A stretch of 64,000 bases of DNA from Paenibacillus sp. FSL H7-0331 (GTDB lineage Bacteria; Bacillota; Bacilli; Paenibacillales; NBRC-103111). Location: assembly GCF_001956045.1 (NCBI RefSeq), contig NZ_MRTH01000026.1, positions 42,228-106,227 of the forward strand, in the 5' to 3' direction. This document shows, one piece after another, positions 46,481 to 56,350 of the stretch. A model generated the notes under the pieces. The model was not told the DNA's origin, made no database searches, and was given only the letters and a program-made list of their open reading frames with translations. Within the stretch, counting starts at the first letter, position 1; each line of letters begins with the position of its first letter. The position numbers were made by a program, and so were the translations under genes.

Positions 46481-47060
46481 CGTATTCGGTCCTTCCTTTC
46501 CATTCATATAAAAACTGTGGAGTGCTGCGTGCTTCCCTTTATCCAATGACATATATGAACAATGAGCTGCATTTAGGTATGGAAATATGAAATTTATTGT
46601 TTGCAGTGAGATGTGAGACTGGATAAGCTACTAGACACTATTCCCTTTCTGATGGAGGTGTAGACGCGGTTAATTTAAAAATGAAAACAGGAGGTCCACG
46701 ATAAGCTTTGAGAAAGTCTGGTTGATGCTGCATCCACATGAAAAAATCAGCCTGCGGCTAGGTCCTTGTTTAAACCCATACGTTTGTGCGTTGGCGAGGG
46801 TATGGGTATGGGGTTGCAGCCGTTGTTGAAGTCGTGTTCCATGGATAAGACTGGGCGGTGGGAACACGACTTCAAAGACGTATTTATAACCACAGAAAGC
46901 TTATCCACCCACCTTTGAGAAATATTTTTCCTAGCTCTCGATTCGTATTTACCCAAAATTTGCGACTGCCCTTCGCACATTTTTTTGTTAAAGTTAGTAA
47001 ATCGCGTGAATGCTGTTTTATAACAGGGGCTGCCTTACCTCCAAGAAACAGAGAAAACTA
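46481..47060. other. 580-bp non-coding stretch with strong inverted repeats
   Basis: No convincing gene. It contains a perfect 15-bp inverted repeat (46826-46840 and 46861-46875, TTGAAGTCGTGTTCC type) with a 20-nt loop, an outer pair GATAAGCTTT (46700-46709) against AAAGCTTATC (46896-46905), and ACCCATA/TATGGGT arms near 46775 and 46800. Short frames here (e.g. 46747-46980) lack ribosome binding sites. It could be a structured RNA or the remnant of a mobile element; identity unknown. Confidence 0.5.
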
Positions 47061-47095
47061 AAAAAACTGACACCGATAGATTATCGATGTCAGTT
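47061..47095 (-). terminator. Terminator after SLH protein gene
   Basis: AACTGACA(C)CGATA and TATCG-ATGTCAGTT form a long stem; on the minus strand it ends in TTTTTTT. Confidence 0.85.
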
Positions 47096-47170
47096 AATCC
47101 ATAACCCATATGTACTAAATAAGGTTACGACCAAATTCAGTTATATTACAGAGGAAATTCCCTTTACAAT

Positions 47171-50100
47171 TTAGTTCATAAACTGCAAATATTGAAGCAT
47201 CCGTTTTAACATAGTTGTGGATTGAGCCCGGGTTGCATGATCTTGAGGGGCAAATAATTCGTTCGAAACCCCTTGAACAATACCCGTTTGTACCAGGCTT
47301 GCCACTGCTTCCTGCGACCAATCCGAAATATTAGTACGATCCGCAAATTTATTCAGAACCGTCGTATCCGTAATTTCTCGATTCCCGACAAATTTTAAAG
47401 CTCTAGCGATCATCGTAACCATTTGTTCCCGGGTAATCAGGTCATTCGGTTTAAAATTACCAAACTCATCGCCGTTAATTAATTCAGCCTCTTGCGCGGC
47501 GCTCACAGAACCTGAGTACCACTCTGTCAGGTCCACATCTTTATATACCTTTTTAACCTTTTCAGTAAGAGCCAAAGACCGAACAAGAAGTGCAGCAAAC
47601 TCGGCACGAGTAGTTGATTTATCTGGTGCAAAGCTATTTTCGTCGATACCCTTTACGATCAGTTTACTAGCAAGAAGTTCGATATCCTCCTTCGCCCAAT
47701 GTGTTGAGACGTCACTGAACGACCTCTGGTGATCAAGAACGGTATATATGCTGTTCCCTTTTCTCAAAAGCGTCGCTTCAGATCCTTTAAATAAGGTGGG
47801 TACCGGAATATAAGTCTTACTCTCTGGGTTAAACCACACGCCTATCGAGGTTTTTGATTTTGGCTCTTGGGCAAGATGCAGGGTGCGAGACACATAATGG
47901 TTAAAAGAACTCACCTCTTGTACCTGACTACCGTTTGTAACAAATGTGACAGTAAACTCGACCGGACTGCTCAACAAATGTGCTCCCATTTGGGAAGCTG
48001 CTGCCGTAAGCTCTGCCGCTTTGTTACCTTGTACTTTTTCAATACCGACAATAATGTTAACCCCTTTGGCATCAACACCTTGCTGTTGTGCTATGGAATT
48101 AACGTCCACATCCGCTAACGGAAGCTGATAATCCCCGGCTTCTGTTTTGATCTGAAGAACAGCCAATGGATTTTGTTTCGTTAACATACTTAGTGCATCC
48201 GGAGTTATTTCAACCTTCACAATATCCCCGCTATTCCTTACCTTAATCGTATAAACCTTACTGTTAGAAGAAGCATTAGCAACGATGGCAGCCAATTTGG
48301 TAGTATCCAGTTCAACGATCACAACACCATTGGAAATCGCTTCCTTCACAGCATCTGATATTAGAATGTTTCCAGTTTCAGTTGTATCTAGAGTCGCCAA
48401 CTTCTGGTTTGCGCCACCTGAACCGCCCCCGCCTCCTCCGCCACCACTGCTTCCTTCGGTTCGAGTCGTTATTGCCGTACGTGGACCATATTCACTCCAA
48501 TTACCGGACGCATCGCCAGCTTTTATAGTAAACGTATACGTTGAATTAGGCATCAAACCCGTTAGATTGTATGTCAGCATATTACTTGTAGATCCTATTT
48601 CAGCGTAGGTGCTGCCTGACACAGAGAATAATTTATAGTTGGTGACTCCGTTATGATCCTCTGCCGCCGTCCAACTAAGTGTGGCCCCTCTGGAGGATAT
48701 GTTACTTGATGTTAATGTACTGTCTTTCGGCCATGTTGGAGCATCCAAATCCTGAGGCACCGAGAGCGTTTGGAAAGTTAAGCTCGACCCATACTCACTC
48801 CAATTGCCTGAGGCATCGACAGCTTTAAGAGAATAGGTATAACTCGTATTCGGTATAAGTCCGGTTAGGTTATAGGATAATTGGTTTCCCAAGCTGGCTA
48901 TGTTCGTATCCTGATTACCACGCTGGAAGATTGTATAACCAGTCACGCCTACATTGTCTTCAGCACTGGTCCATGTTAGTTTAGCGCTTGTTTGATCAAC
49001 ATCAGAGACTGCCAGCAATGGATGGCTAGCCCATGTAGGAGGAAGCGTATCTGGTGCATCCAGAACCTGAACCGTTGCACTTGCACTATAGATTCCATAG
49101 GTTGCACTGATCACAGCAGTTCCCACACCCACAGCAGTTACTTTACCCGTAGAGCTTACTGTAGCTACGCCAATATTCGAAGACTTGTAGGTGGAATCGT
49201 TAGTAATATCCATCCCTGTTCCATCTGAATAAACACCTTTAATTACAGTTTGATGAGTACCTCCTACTGTTAGGGAATAAATAGAAGAATCCGCAGCAAT
49301 CGAAAACGTTGGAGGCAAAATTTTGAAAGGCATGGTTTGGTATTGGCCCCCAAAAAATGCGATGAGAGACGTATTACCTGGTTTTTTCAAAAGAAGTGAC
49401 TGATCTGGATTAACTTGCCCCATCGTCATATCAGCTAATTGAAAAGTAGCTTGTTTGGTTATGTCAGTGATCGTTGTTACACCTGTATTCCAGTTATAGT
49501 AGCTAGCATAAACTTTTGGAGAGAACATCGTGCCCGCTATAAGCCCTTGACTTCCCGCATTAACTGAATCACTTGAAAAAGAAAGTGAGGAAATGGAAGA
49601 GTCATACGCACCAACTACATAGACAGGGTCTTGTTTTGTGAAGCCTCCATAAGTCGTCGTAATCACTGTATATCCAACAGATCGTGTTGTCACTTGACCT
49701 GTTGCAGGATTAATAGATAGTACTGATGGGTTGGTTAAGGAGTACTTGGCATATGGTTTCACATCGAACGAATTATTATTGGCATCATACATTCCAACAT
49801 TAAAATAATAGGTAGATCCCGAATTCATCGTACTCAAATATGATGTATAGAAACTCTTATAATATCCGGGATTAATGGTTACGATCTTAGAACGAGTTAA
49901 CTCACCACAAACGGCAGTTATCGTGGCACTCCCTGCTTCAAACACATTTAAATATTTTGTATAAAGATTACTACTAATAGTTGCAACATCAGGGTTCGAT
50001 GAAGTAATATCGCAAGAAGATAAATCCGCCCCACCGGTGTTGTTACTACCCTGAGTAAAGGGATTTCCCCAAGCAGCTGATCCATGTATCCATAACAAAT

Positions 50101-50599
50101 TCGGAGTATTATTCGGACCGGTATACGTAGTACTTGGAAGATCTAACGAAAAATCCTTGAAAATACCCGTGGATGGATTAGAGTATAAGTAAGTTTGTGA
50201 AGTTACGTTACCGAAATAATTCTTAAATAGATTCGCGTTCTGAGACAATAGATATCTACCATTATCTGAGATACTAAAGTAACTTGGATCATATACTCCT
50301 TGTACTACAGTATCCAAATTAAATTCAAATACTTTTAATTGATTTAATCCGTAAACCGTCCTGCTGGCCGAGAAATTACCAAAATTCACACTTGGCCAAT
50401 GATCATTGTCAGTAAAACTAACAGAAACTTGCGGTTGATCTGAATAAACGGTTCCATAAACTCGACTCGTAACAGGATCATAGCTAAACTGATTATTCGG
50501 TACCCAAATAGAAGCAAAGGTTAATGCGGGTACAAGAAGCATGAAAACCATTGTACATATACAGAGCCTAGTCATTTTGAGAAAAAGTACCCGGTTCAT
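47171..50599 (-). CDS. Large SLH-anchored surface protein with Ig-like and FN3 domains
   Basis: 1142 residues. Signal peptide to about residue 29 (ALTFA-S), then a unique N-terminal region and bacterial Ig-like (Big2) modules near 205-245 and 440-515 (SSNIGVATVSSTGKVTAVGVGTAVIS). Two fibronectin type III domains (about 519-615 and 620-715, both with LTGLxPNxxYTxxxKAxDASGNWSEYG) follow, then a poly-Gly linker near 717-728, a region of unknown fold, and three SLH domains from about 960 to the end with TRAE, TREQ and TRAQ signatures. SLH domains bind pyruvylated secondary wall polymer, so the protein is cell-surface. No enzymatic domain is visible; adhesion or polysaccharide binding is plausible. 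AGGAG lies 11 bases before the ATG. Confidence 0.9.
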   Translation of the reverse strand: MNRVLFLKMTRLCICTMVFMLLVPALTFASIWVPNNQFSYDPVTSRVYGTVYSDQPQVSVSFTDNDHWPSVNFGNFSASRTVYGLNQLKVFEFNLDTVVQGVYDPSYFSISDNGRYLLSQNANLFKNYFGNVTSQTYLYSNPSTGIFKDFSLDLPSTTYTGPNNTPNLLWIHGSAAWGNPFTQGSNNTGGADLSSCDITSSNPDVATISSNLYTKYLNVFEAGSATITAVCGELTRSKIVTINPGYYKSFYTSYLSTMNSGSTYYFNVGMYDANNNSFDVKPYAKYSLTNPSVLSINPATGQVTTRSVGYTVITTTYGGFTKQDPVYVVGAYDSSISSLSFSSDSVNAGSQGLIAGTMFSPKVYASYYNWNTGVTTITDITKQATFQLADMTMGQVNPDQSLLLKKPGNTSLIAFFGGQYQTMPFKILPPTFSIAADSSIYSLTVGGTHQTVIKGVYSDGTGMDITNDSTYKSSNIGVATVSSTGKVTAVGVGTAVISATYGIYSASATVQVLDAPDTLPPTWASHPLLAVSDVDQTSAKLTWTSAEDNVGVTGYTIFQRGNQDTNIASLGNQLSYNLTGLIPNTSYTYSLKAVDASGNWSEYGSSLTFQTLSVPQDLDAPTWPKDSTLTSSNISSRGATLSWTAAEDHNGVTNYKLFSVSGSTYAEIGSTSNMLTYNLTGLMPNSTYTFTIKAGDASGNWSEYGPRTAITTRTEGSSGGGGGGGGSGGANQKLATLDTTETGNILISDAVKEAISNGVVIVELDTTKLAAIVANASSNSKVYTIKVRNSGDIVKVEITPDALSMLTKQNPLAVLQIKTEAGDYQLPLADVDVNSIAQQQGVDAKGVNIIVGIEKVQGNKAAELTAAASQMGAHLLSSPVEFTVTFVTNGSQVQEVSSFNHYVSRTLHLAQEPKSKTSIGVWFNPESKTYIPVPTLFKGSEATLLRKGNSIYTVLDHQRSFSDVSTHWAKEDIELLASKLIVKGIDENSFAPDKSTTRAEFAALLVRSLALTEKVKKVYKDVDLTEWYSGSVSAAQEAELINGDEFGNFKPNDLITREQMVTMIARALKFVGNREITDTTVLNKFADRTNISDWSQEAVASLVQTGIVQGVSNELFAPQDHATRAQSTTMLKRMLQYLQFMN

Positions 50600-50639
50600 C
50601 GATAAGGATTCTCCTTTATAGTAAAGTATATAAAAACTA

Positions 50640-50668
50640 ATTATAGTATAAAACTGGTATTATTGTAA
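50640..50668 (-). promoter_or_regulatory. Promoter of the SLH protein gene
   Basis: On the minus strand TATAAT (50640-50645) lies 17 bp after TTACAA (50663-50668), giving a leader of about 35 nt before the ATG. The -35 match is weak. Confidence 0.45.
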
Positions 50669-50786
50669 GGAATATATTACGTATAAATATTAAGTAATAC
50701 TAAAGAAAGAATCCTGCCCAAAGGTTGACACCTATCATCAAAATAGAAAAAGGAGCTTGGGCCAGACCACTCCATAAATCCCTACA

Positions 50787-50818
50787 CAAAATAGCCATCC
50801 AGTAGGATGACCGTTTTT
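50787..50818 (-). terminator. Terminator after sulfatase remnant
   Basis: GCCATCC (50794-50800) and GGATGAC (50805-50811) form a short stem followed by TATTTTG on the minus strand. Confidence 0.6.
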
Positions 50819-50830
50819 GTTCTCTTAAAG

Positions 50831-51322
50831 TTACTCCATCTTGTGTGCACTTGCAGAATCACCGTCCATCGTCATACCAAGCCGTTCAAATTGCTCCGCA
50901 GGCGCATCGTGCTCACGCATCAATCGTGCCATCAGACGAAGCATGCGTGCTTCAATCTCGGGATCATCCAGTTGCGATTCCTGCTTCGGGTCCTGATGAA
51001 GATCGAATAACAGGCTGCCGTATCGATAAGGATTCAGATAGGTTTTAGCTTTAATTTTCATAACCTGTGCACCCTTGGTGAAGGAAAAAGGTCCCGCCAG
51101 CTCCATCCCTGCAAATTCACGGGGATCGAACCTTGTGTGCATATGCGTTGGCATCAGCGTGTATTCGTACAACGGTTTATTATCCTCCTGGATAGGGGCG
51201 CGCATGTATACATAGCGGCCATCCGTGCAATTGACATGGCCTCCGTGTGTCCCGAACAACACGGCCTCGCGGGGCCTATCCCAATCCGAATCGGTGAGTA
51301 CGTTCAACGGCTTACCCTGCAT
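50831..51322 (-). pseudogene. C-terminal remnant of a sulfatase
   Basis: 163 residues matching only the last third of alkaline-phosphatase-fold sulfatases (REAVLFGTHGGHVNCTDGRYVYMRAP, LLFDLHQDPKQESQLDDPEIEARMLRLMARLM). The catalytic CxPSR/CxAxR formylglycine motif and the metal-binding N-terminal domain are absent, and nothing upstream (51323-51513) encodes them. It is best read as the tail of a gene truncated by deletion. It lies downstream of a terminator, so it may be transcribed poorly. The loss may be linked to rearrangement next to the AraC/ABC module. Confidence 0.75.
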
Positions 51323-51475
51323 ATTTTGCTAACTGTCATGGTGTTCCTCCCTTATTGCTCGATAGCGCAATCATAGACGGAACTGCCCATTGCCGACAAT
51401 AACACATTTCTCCCCTATTGTTAGGTGGTTATAACACTTTTTATTCGCTTGCACTTTTTATCCCTGTTGTAACAA

Positions 51476-51514
51476 AAAAAAGAGCGTGCCACCCATAACA
51501 GTGACAAAGCTCTT
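51476..51514 (-). terminator. Terminator overlapping the stop of the AraC-type regulator
   Basis: AGAGC (51481-51485) pairs with GCTCT (51509-51513), and the minus strand ends in TTTTTTTT. The loop resembles that of the araA terminator (58391-58430). Confidence 0.75.
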
Positions 51515-53826
51515 CAATTCCCTGTTCGTTGCTTTCGGTATTCCCCAGGCGTGATGCCCTCAAGCTTTTTGAAAAAACGGATGTAGCTATTCACATTATT
51601 GTAGCCAACTGCCATCGAAATATCGTGTAAATTCATCGCCGTTTCCAGCAGCAGCTGCTTACTTTGCTCCATTCGTTTCAACGTTAAGTTCTCCAATATC
51701 GTGCGGCCTGTATGCTGCTTGAACATACGACTTAAATAAGAGGCATTAAACCCGACCCCTTCGGCAATCATCTCAACTGACAAATCTTCAGGGTAATGCA
51801 AATTAATGTAGGAGGTGACCTTATCCACGGTTTTGTTATTCTTGTTGTCTTGCTCTTGAATATAGGTCGAGATTTTCACAATAATGGTTGTCATCCATAG
51901 GTTAATATCATCAATAGTCTCAAGTTGGGCTAACTCACGGTGAAGCACGGTATCATGACCAAACAGCTCCTGAGGGTTTCCATTATGCTCAAGCAGCGTT
52001 TCAATGCCGGTTTCCAGCAGCCGGTTGTACGCGATGTACACCAATTCGGGTGATAGCTGCTTTAACGCAATCTCCTGCTTCAGCCCTTCCAGTATAGCTA
52101 ACGCTTCTTTGGTATTACCCACCTTCAAATTATTCGTCATCTGTTTGCCGGTTTGCAGGAATGAATAGTACCCCGTTTCCATTTCTCCCGCCGTTTCGAA
52201 TATAAGCACGGATTTAGCTCCTTGCAGCAGCTTTGTTTTGAGCACCTGTAGAGCCTCTTGAAAAGAAACATGCGCTTCCATGATATTCGCATAGACGCTG
52301 CCAAGACCAATGGAAACCGACAGCTTCAATACATCTCCAATGACCTGCTGTATGTGCTGTGCCAGATCACGCAGCTCCTCAGCCTCCATCATATCAAAAA
52401 CGTTCATAACCACGGCCTGCTGGTATTCCGATATATCGGTCATCACAAACTTGTAATGGGTTTTGGTCTGAATCAGCTCGGAAACGATGTTGGCAATAGC
52501 GTATTGATATAAATTCATATCCTTGTTTGTAAATCGTTGAGCCAGCTCTGCAGCATAATCCAGCTCAATAACGATGACCACATACCCTCGCAGCGACAGC
52601 TCAAGACGATACTGCTCAATTCGGTCCCTGATCTCCGTATCGCTCAATCTATGCTGCAGCAAGGCCATCGCGAATCGATCGAGCATGACAGGCACCTGCT
52701 GGCGAAATTGCTGATCCATAAGCTTCTTTTGTCCGACCGCAGTCTCCAGAACATCCGATACTTGACTCAGTTCATTGCCATGCTTGGAAGAATCCTTCAG
52801 CTCCAGCTCGCTCATGTAAGATCGGGTTCGTTCCATCAATTGTTTAATCGGATCGTACATTTTGCGTGATAGCCAGAACGAAACCGCAATGCCTACGATG
52901 CTCAAAAGCACACAAAATCCGAACGTGAGCCTGCCGATATAAGAGAGCTTCTCGTATATATTGGTAAGCGGCGTTTGCGAGACCAATCTCCACCCATTCC
53001 ATAATGTGCTCGAATACGCCACCAAAGAGCTTGGATGATCATGATTGTCCGTGAAAAATCCTTCTCCTTGCAAAGAAGCGACCCTTTCCAAATGCATACG
53101 AGTCACCCCTGTGCTCACATCCGCCTGTCTGAAGGAAGTAATAATTTCTCCAGCTGCCGAAACCATATAGGTATTCATGTTGTCCATATTTTGCATTTGC
53201 TTTAATTGCCCCTGCAACTGCCGCTCAAACAAATGGATGGCCACATAACCAACCTTGTTGCGGGAGCCGAAGGGTACCTTACGAATGAAGGTAATGATGC
53301 TTTCTTCATGCCCGTCATAATTGCGTATAAGTTCCGGTGAAAGCCAGAGGCTGTCCTGCTCCGATTGACGAATCATGTCTACCCAGCGATCGTCGTGATC
53401 TCCTTGATAGTCGTGCACCAGAACATCTGATGAAATGATTTGTCCACCCGATTCAAAAAACAGCTGTACGGAATGAATCTTTCGGTCGGAGGCGACTGAC
53501 TGCTTCAGCATATCTTGAACTTCATTCAACAGGTAGCGATTATCCATATTGGCTGAGTAGCTGTTCAACCGACTATCAAAACCAATGGCAACGGTTAGCG
53601 AATTAATTTTACGAAGCGTTTCATCAAAGGTTGTACCTGTATACCTTAGGGAATTAATATGGGAGCGGCTGATTTCCTCCTCTGCCGTGTACAAAGCAAG
53701 TCTGTATGAAAAATAACCAATACTTATTACAGGCAGCAGAATAACGAGCACATAAGAAATAAAATATAAAAGCAGCAGCCGATTGGGTTTCCTCCATTGC
53801 TTCCACATCTGCATAAAGACTTTCAT
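51514..53826 (-). CDS. Membrane-anchored AraC-family regulator with Cache-like sensor
   Basis: 770 residues. Membrane segments near 17-40 and 300-322 flank an extracytoplasmic sensor (ETLRKINSLTVAIGFDSRLNSYSANMDN..., SSLVAYSSTLWNGWRLVSQTPL). A HAMP-like stretch (SRKMYDPIKQLMERTRSYM) and a C-terminal AraC DNA-binding domain (SVEMIAEGVGFNASYLSRMFKQ, GYNNVNSYIRFFKKLEGITPGEY) follow. It is divergent from the ABC system D genes (54050-57196), its likely target. The ATG at 53824-53826 with AAAGGG seven bases upstream is preferred to the GTG one codon before. Confidence 0.88.
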   Translation of the reverse strand: MKVFMQMWKQWRKPNRLLLLYFISYVLVILLPVISIGYFSYRLALYTAEEEISRSHINSLRYTGTTFDETLRKINSLTVAIGFDSRLNSYSANMDNRYLLNEVQDMLKQSVASDRKIHSVQLFFESGGQIISSDVLVHDYQGDHDDRWVDMIRQSEQDSLWLSPELIRNYDGHEESIITFIRKVPFGSRNKVGYVAIHLFERQLQGQLKQMQNMDNMNTYMVSAAGEIITSFRQADVSTGVTRMHLERVASLQGEGFFTDNHDHPSSLVAYSSTLWNGWRLVSQTPLTNIYEKLSYIGRLTFGFCVLLSIVGIAVSFWLSRKMYDPIKQLMERTRSYMSELELKDSSKHGNELSQVSDVLETAVGQKKLMDQQFRQQVPVMLDRFAMALLQHRLSDTEIRDRIEQYRLELSLRGYVVIVIELDYAAELAQRFTNKDMNLYQYAIANIVSELIQTKTHYKFVMTDISEYQQAVVMNVFDMMEAEELRDLAQHIQQVIGDVLKLSVSIGLGSVYANIMEAHVSFQEALQVLKTKLLQGAKSVLIFETAGEMETGYYSFLQTGKQMTNNLKVGNTKEALAILEGLKQEIALKQLSPELVYIAYNRLLETGIETLLEHNGNPQELFGHDTVLHRELAQLETIDDINLWMTTIIVKISTYIQEQDNKNNKTVDKVTSYINLHYPEDLSVEMIAEGVGFNASYLSRMFKQHTGRTILENLTLKRMEQSKQLLLETAMNLHDISMAVGYNNVNSYIRFFKKLEGITPGEYRKQRTGN

Positions 53827-54049
53827 CACTATTCCCTTTCATCTATTAAAGTGCCTTCATTATGCCATATTTCCTCCGATTTGAGTATTCAGTGTCAGGA
53901 AATAATGATGGAAGTCATAAATGTATGATGCCGGACTGTGCTTTCTGAGCATTCACCTGCCAATACTTCCTATATACAGTAGAGCTTACCGGACATTATG
54001 ATCAAAATGTAAGTCAAACCACTCATCCATACAGGGGGATACCAACGAA
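53827..54049. promoter_or_regulatory. Divergent promoter region between AraC regulator and ABC system D
   Basis: 223-bp intergenic stretch that must hold both promoters and, by analogy with such pairs, the activator site. I could not identify a convincing -35/-10 pair or palindrome. AGGGGGA precedes the ATG at 54050. Confidence 0.35.
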
Positions 54050-55363
54050 ATGAATAAAAAAGTTACCGTATTATTAAGCGTATGTCTTGCTTCATCCATG
54101 GTCGCTTGTTCTTCTCAAGGAGGCACGACTCCTGAAACGAACAAATCTGCAACCGGATCATCAAGCGAACCCATTACCTTAAAATTTGCCAGCTGGAGCA
54201 TTAGTGAAGCAGCAACCAAAGATGCCCTGGAGCAAATGGCCAGCACATACACAAGCTTGAAGCCTAATGTCAAGATTGAATTCATTGGTATTCCTTTCGG
54301 CAACATTAAGGAGCAAACCTTCGTAATGGCTTCGAGCGGTGATGCACCCGATGTCATTCAGACCTTTACAGCCTCCTTTCCGACTTATGCAACCTCTGAT
54401 ATCATTGCGCCTCTTGATGAGCTGCTCGGTAAAGATTATGTCAACGACCTGCTGCCATCCTATAAGGATGACTACTCGTATCAAGGCAAGCTGATGGGTG
54501 TACCTTGGGCCGCTTCCCCTTATGTTCTTTACTGGAACAAGGAGTTATTCAAAAAAGCGGGACTTGAAGCCAAACCTCCTAAAACCTACGATGAGATGCT
54601 CGAAGCAGCACGTAAAATTGCTAAATTAAAAACCGATAGCGGTGAAGCTGTTTACGGACTGGGCGAGCCTACAGATAAACTGCCGATTAACGGAATGATT
54701 TTCTTGAAAACCCTTTATAGCTTTGGCGGGTCTATCTTTGATGCGAGCGGCAAAGTAAACCTGAACACACCTGAAGCCACTTCTGCTTACAAATATTACC
54801 AGACACTAACCAACGAAAACCTCACTCCACAATCGGCCAAGCTCAAAGATTTACGCAACCTGTTTTCTATTGGTCGATTGGGTATGTATGTAGATGGATA
54901 TTATGGAAAAGCGGTATTTCGCTCATTAAGTGGCAAGGGAGAAGCATACGACAACGTATGGGAAGCAGCACTGGTGCCTGCCGGGAGTTCTTCTGGCAAA
55001 AGTGTCTCTATCGGCGAAGCGCATGGTCTGGTCATCAGTAAAGATTCCAAGCATAAACAGGAGGCTGCCGATTTCATCAAATTTTTAACGGATAAAGACA
55101 TGATGCTGCTGTATCATCAAAAAAGCGATGTGGTTTCCGCCAGAAAATCGATAAGCTCCTTACCAGAATTTAATACCAGCCCTTTTGACAAAGTACTTAA
55201 CGAGCAAATGAGTATTGTAAAAGCTCTCCCGAAAAATAATCCCGGTTTGGAGCAATCCTATCTGGATATGGCAGATGCTGTCCTTAAAGTCACATTAGCC
55301 AAGGAAACACCGGAGAAAACGGCTGCAGATATCGACGCTAAGCTGAAACAAGCTCTCAAATAG
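54050..55363 (+). CDS. Extracellular solute-binding lipoprotein (family 1), system D
   Basis: 437 residues. Signal peptide with lipobox MVAC (about residues 17-20), Ser/Thr/Gly-rich linker, then a maltose-type sugar-binding fold (ITLKFASWSISEAATKDALEQMAS, SSGDAPDVIQTFTASFPTYA, GVPWAASPYVLYWNKELFKKAGL). First gene of a plus-strand operon with two permeases and no ATPase. Ligand unknown; the divergent AraC membrane sensor probably detects the same compound. Confidence 0.92.
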   Translation: MNKKVTVLLSVCLASSMVACSSQGGTTPETNKSATGSSSEPITLKFASWSISEAATKDALEQMASTYTSLKPNVKIEFIGIPFGNIKEQTFVMASSGDAPDVIQTFTASFPTYATSDIIAPLDELLGKDYVNDLLPSYKDDYSYQGKLMGVPWAASPYVLYWNKELFKKAGLEAKPPKTYDEMLEAARKIAKLKTDSGEAVYGLGEPTDKLPINGMIFLKTLYSFGGSIFDASGKVNLNTPEATSAYKYYQTLTNENLTPQSAKLKDLRNLFSIGRLGMYVDGYYGKAVFRSLSGKGEAYDNVWEAALVPAGSSSGKSVSIGEAHGLVISKDSKHKQEAADFIKFLTDKDMMLLYHQKSDVVSARKSISSLPEFNTSPFDKVLNEQMSIVKALPKNNPGLEQSYLDMADAVLKVTLAKETPEKTAADIDAKLKQALK

Positions 55364-55392
55364 AAATTCCGGATAGAAGGACGTGAACGACT

Positions 55393-56349
55393 TTGAACGG
55401 CACTCAGGATGTAAAGGTGACGACGCACAAGCCATATGGAAGGGCCTGGTTATCGGATCGAGCCAAAGATAAATGGTTTCTGTTCTTCCTCCTGGCCCCC
55501 CCGATGGTCATGCTGCTGCTAGCGATTGGCATTCCGATCGCCAAATCGATTTATATGAGTTTTTTTAATGTTACACTGTTGCGGATGAATGACTATCAAT
55601 GGAACAATTTTGCTAACTATGTGCATTTATCGACGGATGGCGAATTTATTGGTGCTCTGGGTACGACATTAAAATATGTTGTGGGTATTGTGTTGCTACA
55701 ATTTATATTTGGAATTGTGCTGGCCGCATTACTTAACCGGATCGTATTTATGCGCAAATGGCTGCGTACGCTCATCCTGATCCCGTGGACAATTCCGACT
55801 CTTGTCGTAGCCTTGCTCTGGATGTGGATGTTCCAACCTCAATACGGCGTATTAAATTACTTATTTGTTAGCTGGGGACTGATCGGCAAGCCTTACGATT
55901 GGTTGACCTCTCTTGATCTCGCTCTGCCAGCCGTCATGGCGGCTGCCCTCTGGAGACAGCTGCCCTTTATGGCAACGATGCTGCTGGCCGGGATGCAGGG
56001 CATATCGCCCGAAATATATGAAGCAGCAGATATCGATGGAGCTAACCGCCGTCAAGCATTTTGGTACATTACCTTACCCCAGCTGAAGAGTACCATTCAA
56101 ACGGTCACCTTGATAGCGATGATCGAAAATTTCAAAATGTTTCCCCTCTTCTGGATTATGACAGGCGGAGGTCCGCTTAATGCTACCACGACGCTGGCCA
56201 TTTTAAGCTACAAAACGGCATTTGTAAAATTAAACCTGGGTGAGGGCGCAGCAATCGGCGTACTGTGGCTGCTTCTGCTGCTATTCATCGCGTGGGGCTA
56301 TAACAAGCTGTTCACGATTAGTGAACATGCACATGGAAGGGGGCACTAA
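55393..56349 (+). CDS. Sugar ABC transporter permease (MalF type), system D
   Basis: 318 residues, TTG start at 55393 with AGAAGGA upstream. Six membrane segments (FLFFLLAPPMVMLLLAIGIPIAKSIYMSF...), ATPase-docking loop YEAADIDGANRRQAFWYITLPQ. Follows the binding protein by 29 bp and ends 1 bp before the second permease. Confidence 0.92.
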   Translation: MNGTQDVKVTTHKPYGRAWLSDRAKDKWFLFFLLAPPMVMLLLAIGIPIAKSIYMSFFNVTLLRMNDYQWNNFANYVHLSTDGEFIGALGTTLKYVVGIVLLQFIFGIVLAALLNRIVFMRKWLRTLILIPWTIPTLVVALLWMWMFQPQYGVLNYLFVSWGLIGKPYDWLTSLDLALPAVMAAALWRQLPFMATMLLAGMQGISPEIYEAADIDGANRRQAFWYITLPQLKSTIQTVTLIAMIENFKMFPLFWIMTGGGPLNATTTLAILSYKTAFVKLNLGEGAAIGVLWLLLLLFIAWGYNKLFTISEHAHGRGH

Positions 56350-56350
56350 C

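Noticed and set aside
46747..46980. 77-codon minus-strand frame as a transposase remnant
   Set aside because: No convincing similarity to a transposase could be seen; the region is better described by its inverted repeats.
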